A stretch of DNA of 10,077 bases from JBAZYZ01 sp964366065. GTDB taxonomy: Bacteria > Patescibacteriota > Minisyncoccia > Phycocordibacterales > VMEP01. The notes under the pieces were generated by a model, which saw nothing but the letters and a program-made list of their open reading frames with translations, was not told the DNA's origin and made no database searches. Positions 6,045 through 10,077 of the stretch are shown here, piece after piece; within the stretch, counting starts at the first letter, position 1, and each line of letters opens with the position of its first letter. The stretch spans positions 1-10,077 of the forward strand of contig CAYISF010000026.1 of NCBI GenBank assembly GCA_964366065.1, in the 5' to 3' direction. Position numbers and translations under genes: made by a program.

Positions 6045-6190
6045 CCCCGTTAAATAATCCCGTTATGCCTGGTGGACAGCAAGAGCAAAAAAATGTTTAA
6101 TAGAGGGCATTGCTATGTATTATAATGACAACAGCTTAAATGGCGGGATTAGGCTCATCATCCTATTTAACAAGGGTAAATTAACAGGGT
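6045..6190 (+). repeat. Second, larger copy of the palindromic repeat, ending in the ribosome binding site of the 6197 gene
   Basis: Positions 6045-6065 repeat 5987-6007 with three differences in 21 bases. GTTAAATA (6049-6056) can pair with TATTTAAC (6164-6171), and ATCCCG (about 6057-6062) with CGGGAT (6143-6148), so the unit is palindromic but holds about 80 bases of other sequence. A third right-hand end, TTAACAGGGT (6181-6190), exactly matches 6032-6041. Its AGGG (6186-6189) lies seven bases before the ATG at 6197 and is the likely ribosome binding site. CCCTGTTAA at 5987 could pair with either right-hand end. Confidence 0.6.
6097..6126 (+). promoter_or_regulatory. Promoter for the sugar-transferase operon
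   Basis: A perfect -10 TATAAT (6121-6126) lies 18 bases after TTAATA (6097-6102), which matches four of six -35 bases. Transcription would start near 6133, inside the second repeat unit, leaving a leader of about 64 nt that keeps the AGGG site. Confidence 0.5.
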
Positions 6191-6196
6191 AAAACA

Positions 6197-7537
6197 ATGA
6201 CAATTTCCAATAGACGCGAATCCCTGACCCTTTTTTTGGGCGACATGGTCGTTTTTGTGACGGCTCTTTGGCTTACGCTTTTTGTCCGTTACCGCGAAGT
6301 GCCCAAAGGAGAACTTTTCCAAAACCACCTTATACCGTTTTCAATCTTATTCTTGATTTGGGCGCTGATATTCTTTATCGCCGGATTATATGAGAAGCAC
6401 ACCACCCTCTTAAAAGGACGGCTGCCGGCGCTTCTACTGCGTTCCCAATTGGTCAATAGCGTAATCGCCGTTCTCTTTTTCTATTTTCTTCCGTACTCCG
6501 GCATCAACCCAAAAACAAACCTCTTTATTTATTTAATAGTTTCATTCTTCCTTATATGGGGTTGGCGGGCATACCTCGGTCCGGCTTTGGGATTCCGAAA
6601 AAGGGAGAGAGCTATACTTATCGGCAGCGGAAAAGAAATGGAAGAACTTAAAGACGAAATAAATACCAATGACCGCTACAGCATCAAGTTCATTTCATCC
6701 CTTGATTTGGACAAAATAGGCAATCTTGATTTTCAAAGCGAAATTCTAAGCACTATCCGTTCGAAGAATATTTCTTCTATTGTGGTAGATTTGCGGAATG
6801 AAAAAATCGGCCCGATTTTGCCCAAGCTTTACAATCTTATTTTCTCCGGCGTAAAATTCATAGATATAAACAAGGTATACGAAGATACTTTTGACCGTAT
6901 TCCGCTATCACTGCTTAATTACACGTGGTTTTTGGAACATGGTTTCCGTTCCGCCAGTATAGGTTACGATTTCTTGAAGCGTTTTATGGATATAAGCATT
7001 TCGCTGATTCTAGGCCTTGTGTCTCTTATCTTATATCCGTTTGTTTTTTTAGCAATCAAACTGGAGGATGGAGGGCGAGTTTTTATCACACAGGAACGAA
7101 TCGGGAAAGGCAACAAAATCATCCGGCTTATAAAGTTTCGGAGCATGAAAATAAGCGATAGCGGCGTTTGGCCTACGGAGGAAGATGTTCGGGTAACAAA
7201 AGTCGGAAAATTTTTGCGAAAAACGCGCATAGATGAATTACCGCAGCTTTGGAATGTGGTTCTGGGCGATATTTCTCTCATTGGGCCGCGTCCGGATATC
7301 ATAGGCCTTGGCCGCAAACTCTCGGAAGAAATTCCGTATTATCCGGTGCGTAATTTAATAAAACCCGGCCTTTCCGGGTGGGCGCAAATAAAACAGGATT
7401 TTCCGCCGCATTCTATCGAAGAGACCAGGCAGCGTTTATCGTACGACCTTTATTACATGAGGAATCGCTCGCTTATGTTAGACTTGCGGATATCTCTGAA
7501 AACTATCAGAACGCTGGTATCTCGTTCAGGCAGATAA
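6197..7537 (+). CDS. Undecaprenyl-phosphate sugar-1-phosphate transferase (initiating glycosyltransferase)
   Basis: This enzyme loads the first sugar phosphate from a UDP-sugar onto undecaprenyl phosphate, starting assembly of a surface glycan. At 446 residues it has the full WbaP/WcaJ-like layout. There are four N-terminal membrane helices (about 10-30, 45-64, 86-100, 109-127). A Rossmann-like domain follows, opening AILIGSG (139-145). The C-terminal bacterial sugar-transferase domain starts at KRFMD (261-265), with its re-entrant hydrophobic segment at 266-288. Catalytic-domain motifs are Q299-ERIGKG, KFRSM (313-317), T335-KVGKFLRKTRIDELPQLWNV with the D346-E347 catalytic pair, LIGPRP (361-366) and KPGLSGWAQ (389-397). 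All are intact. The sugar cannot be predicted. It heads an operon: the next gene starts three bases after its stop. The ATG is supported by AGGG seven bases upstream. Confidence 0.95.
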   Translation: MTISNRRESLTLFLGDMVVFVTALWLTLFVRYREVPKGELFQNHLIPFSILFLIWALIFFIAGLYEKHTTLLKGRLPALLLRSQLVNSVIAVLFFYFLPYSGINPKTNLFIYLIVSFFLIWGWRAYLGPALGFRKRERAILIGSGKEMEELKDEINTNDRYSIKFISSLDLDKIGNLDFQSEILSTIRSKNISSIVVDLRNEKIGPILPKLYNLIFSGVKFIDINKVYEDTFDRIPLSLLNYTWFLEHGFRSASIGYDFLKRFMDISISLILGLVSLILYPFVFLAIKLEDGGRVFITQERIGKGNKIIRLIKFRSMKISDSGVWPTEEDVRVTKVGKFLRKTRIDELPQLWNVVLGDISLIGPRPDIIGLGRKLSEEIPYYPVRNLIKPGLSGWAQIKQDFPPHSIEETRQRLSYDLYYMRNRSLMLDLRISLKTIRTLVSRSGR

Positions 7538-7540
7538 AAT

Positions 7541-8623
7541 ATGACTGACACAAAAAGGCAATTAACTATTTTAATTACCGGCGCGACGGGTTATATCGGG
7601 GCTATGCTTGCCGACCAGTTTTCAAAAAGGTCCGATGTCAGCACGATTATCGCACTCGATAAAGAAATTGAGCCCGACCTGCTTAAAAATAATTCAAAAA
7701 TTTTCTGGATTACCGCAAATACCTCCGACAATGACTGGCAGGAAATTGTTCGGTCAAAAAATCCGGATGTGGTGATTCACGCCGCCTGGCAAATACGCGA
7801 ACTCTATGGCAACCGCAAGCTTGAATGGAAATGGAATATTGGCGGCTCCATCAATGTTTTTGATTTTGCTTTTACCACTCCTTCGGTTAAAAAATTAATA
7901 TACTTCTCGACAGTCGCGTCCTACGGGGCATTCCCGGAAAATAATATTAACTACTTCTTCACCGAGGGTGAGCCGTTCAGAAAAAGCGAATATCTTTACG
8001 CGGAAGAAAAAAGAATAACCGAAGAGAAACTTGAAGAGATTTACAAAAAGCATTCCGGCAATCCAAACGCGCCGGCAGTCGCCATTATCCGGCCGGCCGC
8101 CATTACTGGGCCGCGCGGGCGCTACGCGCGCATAAGATTCGGGCTTCAATCGGCCCTGTCCGGCTCTTTAAAAAAAGAAGGTTCATTTCTTTATGATTTT
8201 ATATCGCTCTGGGTCTCATGGGTTCCGGTTACCCCCAAATGGCTGCGCCAATACGTCCACGAAGACGATATTACCGATATTGTGGCACTTCTCGCTTCCT
8301 CTTTGCTTAGGAGCGGATACGAGATTTTTAATGCCGCCCCTCCGGGCTCGGCTGTTTTTGGCAAAGATATGGCGGAAGCGGTTGGGAAAAAAATAATTCC
8401 CATTTATCCGTGGATGGTTCGTCTGGCATTCTTTTTTATGTGGCATCTTACTTTAGGGCGCATACCTACGGCGCCGGGAAGCTGGAGAGGGTATTCATAT
8501 CCGATTGCCGTTGACGGTTCGAAAATAACAAAAGAATACGGATATCAGTACAAGTGGCAGTCAAAAGATGCTTTCGTAAAGAAAGAGGGGAGATATAAGT
8601 CCGATATACCAAAAGAAAATTAA
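7541..8623 (+). CDS. NAD-dependent epimerase/dehydratase, extended SDR family (360 aa)
   Basis: Extended short-chain dehydrogenases of this type convert nucleotide sugars (epimerisation, dehydration or reduction). The Rossmann glycine motif is TGATGYIG (13-20). D40 at the end of the second strand favours NAD(H). D76-VVIHAA (76-82) is the usual mid-domain strand. The active site is S123-T124 (or S127) with Y153-A-E-E-K157, the YxxxK pair. RPAAITGPRG (about 185-194) and the later QYVHEDDI segment match the substrate domain of the family. The exact reaction is not decidable. Its position directly behind the initiating sugar transferase points to supplying that enzyme's substrate or modifying its sugar. 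The C-terminal part contains a hydrophobic stretch (WMVRLAFFFMWHL), odd for a soluble SDR and possibly a membrane contact. The start, three bases after the previous stop, suggests coupled translation. Confidence 0.92.
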   Translation: MTDTKRQLTILITGATGYIGAMLADQFSKRSDVSTIIALDKEIEPDLLKNNSKIFWITANTSDNDWQEIVRSKNPDVVIHAAWQIRELYGNRKLEWKWNIGGSINVFDFAFTTPSVKKLIYFSTVASYGAFPENNINYFFTEGEPFRKSEYLYAEEKRITEEKLEEIYKKHSGNPNAPAVAIIRPAAITGPRGRYARIRFGLQSALSGSLKKEGSFLYDFISLWVSWVPVTPKWLRQYVHEDDITDIVALLASSLLRSGYEIFNAAPPGSAVFGKDMAEAVGKKIIPIYPWMVRLAFFFMWHLTLGRIPTAPGSWRGYSYPIAVDGSKITKEYGYQYKWQSKDAFVKKEGRYKSDIPKEN

Positions 8624-8643
8624 TAATCAATTTTTACCAGAGG

Positions 8644-9171
8644 ATGAATCTAACGATTTTATATTTTCTAAATACATTTGCCGCTGAGCACTACCCATGG
8701 CTCTTTGCGTTTTTGGCGGATGACTTCGGATATGTTCTGCTTTTCCTGCTCATTTATTTTTTACTGGCGCACGAAGACAGAAAAAGGGGAGTTCGCGAAC
8801 TTACAACAGTGCTTTCGGCCGCGGTTCTCGCTTGGGTTGTTGCCCATGCAATAAAATATTTTTATTATGAACCGCGCCCGTTTATGGCGCTTACCGATAT
8901 CCATCAACTGCTTCCCCAAGATGCCGACTCCTCGTTTCCGTCGGGACACGCGACATTCTATTCGGCGCTCGCTATGGCCATGTATTTTTACCACAAGCGC
9001 ATTGCGGATGTCTTAGCCCTAGGCGCGCTCATTATAGGCATTGCCCGTATAGCCGTCGGGGTTCATTTTCCCATAGACATTTTTACCGGTTTCATACTTG
9101 GTCCGCTTGTCGCGGCATTGGCCTATTTTTGTATTGAAAAAGTTTTGGCGGAGAAAAATAAAGTTAAGTAA
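8644..9171 (+). CDS. PAP2-family membrane phosphatase, probable undecaprenyl-diphosphate phosphatase
   Basis: PAP2 enzymes of this size (175 aa, about five membrane helices) remove phosphate from lipid phosphates at the outer face of the membrane. The likely substrate here is undecaprenyl diphosphate, recycling the carrier used by the neighbouring transferase and by RodA. All three phosphatase motifs are present: K71-x6-R78-P79, P99-S-G-H102, and R135-x5-H141-x3-D145. The Ser that usually precedes the motif-3 Arg is Ala here (ARIAVGVH), a common tolerated change. The gene starts 20 bases after the SDR stop. AGAGG directly abuts the ATG, closer than normal for a ribosome binding site, yet no other in-frame start is available upstream. 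BcrC-like activity is inferred; a phosphatidylglycerophosphate phosphatase is the main alternative. Confidence 0.92.
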   Translation: MNLTILYFLNTFAAEHYPWLFAFLADDFGYVLLFLLIYFLLAHEDRKRGVRELTTVLSAAVLAWVVAHAIKYFYYEPRPFMALTDIHQLLPQDADSSFPSGHATFYSALAMAMYFYHKRIADVLALGALIIGIARIAVGVHFPIDIFTGFILGPLVAALAYFCIEKVLAEKNKVK

Positions 9172-9177
9172 AAATAA

Positions 9178-9206
9178 AATATGCCACGCGCTTTGCGTGG
9201 CATATT
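9178..9206. terminator. Bidirectional terminator hairpin between convergent genes
   Basis: AATATGCCACGC (9178-9189) pairs with GCGTGGCATATT (9195-9206) over 12 bp with a five-base loop. Read on the minus strand it is followed by a T-rich run (complement of 9171-9177), so it ends the small membrane-protein gene, whose stop codon lies in the stem. For the plus-strand operon the T-run is poor. Confidence 0.75.
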
Positions 9207-9579
9207 AAACAATGAAGTTCAGTAATTTGGAATATCTGGCATATTCACGAATGAAAATGCTTTTGACGTCTTCTTCGTGTTTCGATTTTTTCTTTGAAGG
9301 GCGGATTACCAGGAAGAAACAAGAAGGCCAATAAAACAGGGAGGCGAGTACGGTCGCCAAAAGAAAATTCTCCCAAAGTTTCAGGGTACCAGCAAAGTAC
9401 CTGAATGTGACAAGAAAAATCACGGAACTCAAGATGCATATTCCGATTAGAATTGCGTAAAAAAATCTATGCGGAAACCCGTTTAGGGGCGTGTAAAACT
9501 GATTCCACGCGGCTTCGGCTTCCATCCTTTCCAGTTCTTTCTGATTCGGCGGATGCGATGGCTCACTATTTTTTTCCAT
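9205..9579 (-). CDS. Small two-helix membrane protein, unknown function (124 aa)
   Basis: I do not recognise a family. The N-terminal 35 residues are charged and hydrophilic (MEKNSEPSHPPNQKELERMEAE..), then come two membrane helices (about 39-60 and 70-93). A lysine-rich stretch (PSKKKSKHEED) follows and a short amphipathic tail. Both ends should face the cytoplasm by the positive-inside rule. A strong GGAGG site (complement of 9585-9589) five to six bases before the ATG supports a real gene and this start. It is transcribed away from secD, possibly from TTGCTC-17-TATGAT. Small two-helix proteins next to secD are reminiscent of translocase accessory proteins, but nothing in the residues shows that. 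Confidence 0.8.
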   Translation of the reverse strand: MEKNSEPSHPPNQKELERMEAEAAWNQFYTPLNGFPHRFFYAILIGICILSSVIFLVTFRYFAGTLKLWENFLLATVLASLFYWPSCFFLVIRPSKKKSKHEEDVKSIFIREYARYSKLLNFIV

Positions 9580-9641
9580 TTATTCCTCCAGTTAACTATA
9601 TTTGGTTACTGTCAAAGAGCGGGTTCAGCATCAATGAAACT

Positions 9642-9678
9642 ATATGATAATCATATCAACAGCTCTTTTCCGGAGCAA
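9642..9678 (-). promoter_or_regulatory. Minus-strand promoter with an overlapping palindrome
   Basis: On the minus strand, TTGCTC (9678-9673) and TATGAT (9655-9650) are 17 bases apart. The -10 lies inside an exact 7-bp palindrome, ATATGAT-A-ATCATAT (9642-9656), which could be an operator. Confidence 0.4.
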
Positions 9679-9699
9679 TACCGTTTTTCACTATGGGGT

Positions 9700-9728
9700 T
9701 TGCAAAATCGCCAGAGAACCTTTAGAAT
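9700..9728 (+). promoter_or_regulatory. Promoter for secD
   Basis: TTGCAA (9700-9705), 17 bases, TAGAAT (9723-9728). Transcription would begin near 9735, only about five bases before the secD ATG, so the message would be almost leaderless. Confidence 0.45.
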
Positions 9729-9739
9729 AGCGGGATAAT

Positions 9740-10077
9740 ATGGTAAAGACGAGGATTTTTGCTCTAGTAATTCTCATTGCCGGCCTTGCCGTCGGCTATT
9801 TTATTTATGCTTCCGAGGCGAAACTTTCGGGGGATGTTAATCCTTTCGGAAGCTCCTATTTTTCCAAGTTTCCTTTCAAGCTCGGCCTTGATCTCTCCGG
9901 CGGTACCCATCTCATCTACCGCGCCGATGTTTCTAAAGTTGCCTCGGCGGAAGTGGGCAATTCAATGGACGCGCTTCGCGATGTCATTGAGCGGCGCGTA
10001 AATCTTTTTGGCGTGGCCGAACCGGTTGTGCAGGTTGAATCAGGCGGTTTTGCCGGCGCGGGGCAGCAGCGCCTTAT
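9740..10077 (+). CDS. secD: Protein translocase subunit SecD, N-terminal part (runs off the window)
   Basis: SecD works with SecF on the outer side of the SecYEG channel, using the proton gradient to drive late protein export. The first 112 codons are present. A basic start (MVKTR) and first membrane helix (about 6-24) are followed by the family hallmark FKLGLDLSGGTHLIYRADVS (46-65). Next come M76-x-ALRDVIERRVNLFGVAEPVVQ (76-98), then a Gly/Ala-rich loop and QQRL where the frame leaves the window. The six-helix C-terminal half is not included. The ATG at 9740 is chosen because it immediately precedes the basic and hydrophobic signal; GGGA (9732-9735) is a weak ribosome binding site. It is divergent from the small membrane-protein gene. 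Confidence 0.96.
   Translation, partial: MVKTRIFALVILIAGLAVGYFIYASEAKLSGDVNPFGSSYFSKFPFKLGLDLSGGTHLIYRADVSKVASAEVGNSMDALRDVIERRVNLFGVAEPVVQVESGGFAGAGQQRL

Larger units (their letters stand above)
5835..6196. other. Intergenic region between divergent glycan genes
   Basis: This AT-rich gap separates the minus-strand GT4 gene from the plus-strand sugar-transferase operon. The half nearest the GT4 gene (5835-5940) shows nothing I can name. A weak terminator-like hairpin, TTCGG (5946-5950) with CCGAA (5956-5960) plus a short T-run, follows. The half nearest 6197 holds two palindromic repeat units and a promoter, listed separately. No open frame of coding character is present. Confidence 0.7.

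Noticed and set aside
9777..10001. 74-codon plus-strand frame near the end
   Set aside because: It is out of frame with secD, whose family motifs are read from the ATG at 9740.

Overview
The window most likely comes from a Candidate Phyla Radiation (Patescibacteria, Parcubacteria-like) bacterium. The case rests on a self-splicing-type intron inside the 23S rRNA gene, short compact genes, a membrane protein with a C-x-D...N-G-x-E...D-C-G-G-x-C cysteine motif next to a rodA-like gene, and palindromic repeats between genes. This is an inference from gene content; no phylogenetic search was possible.

Layout. Positions 1-811 hold the 3' end of a 23S rRNA gene, split by a 386-nt group I intron at E. 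coli position 2593. The splice sites can be placed to the base from the P1 and P10 pairings. Positions 812-1350 hold a 5S rRNA gene inside an unusual set of nested inverted repeats. The outermost repeat copies both ends of the 5S gene, as if a second 5S had been opened up and filled. A palindromic terminator follows at 1353-1380. A near-consensus extended promoter then drives a 307-aa protein with a degenerate Nudix-like box and its own terminator. Next is a two-gene unit, a single-pass cysteine-motif membrane protein plus a RodA/FtsW-family glycan polymerase, preceded by a roughly 150-nt leader rich in inverted repeats.

A GT4 glycosyltransferase lies on the minus strand. It converges on rodA so tightly that one CTAG provides both stop codons. 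Between it and the next operon is a 430-base gap with two related palindromic repeat units and a TATAAT promoter. The plus-strand operon at 6197-9171 encodes a polyprenyl-phosphate sugar-1-phosphate transferase, an extended SDR sugar-nucleotide enzyme and a PAP2 lipid phosphatase, and ends in a hairpin shared with a convergent small two-helix membrane protein. The window closes with the first 112 codons of secD, which has a promoter placed so close that the message would be almost leaderless.

How the genes work together. RodA polymerises lipid II, and the GT4 enzyme, the initiating sugar transferase, the SDR and the PAP2 phosphatase form a compact envelope-glycan set: make the sugar nucleotide, load it on undecaprenyl phosphate, extend it, recycle the lipid carrier. 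SecD belongs to protein export. No complete novel defence or mobile system is visible. The most unusual material is RNA and repeat structure: the 23S intron, the nested 5S locus, and the repeat units that abut promoters and a ribosome binding site.
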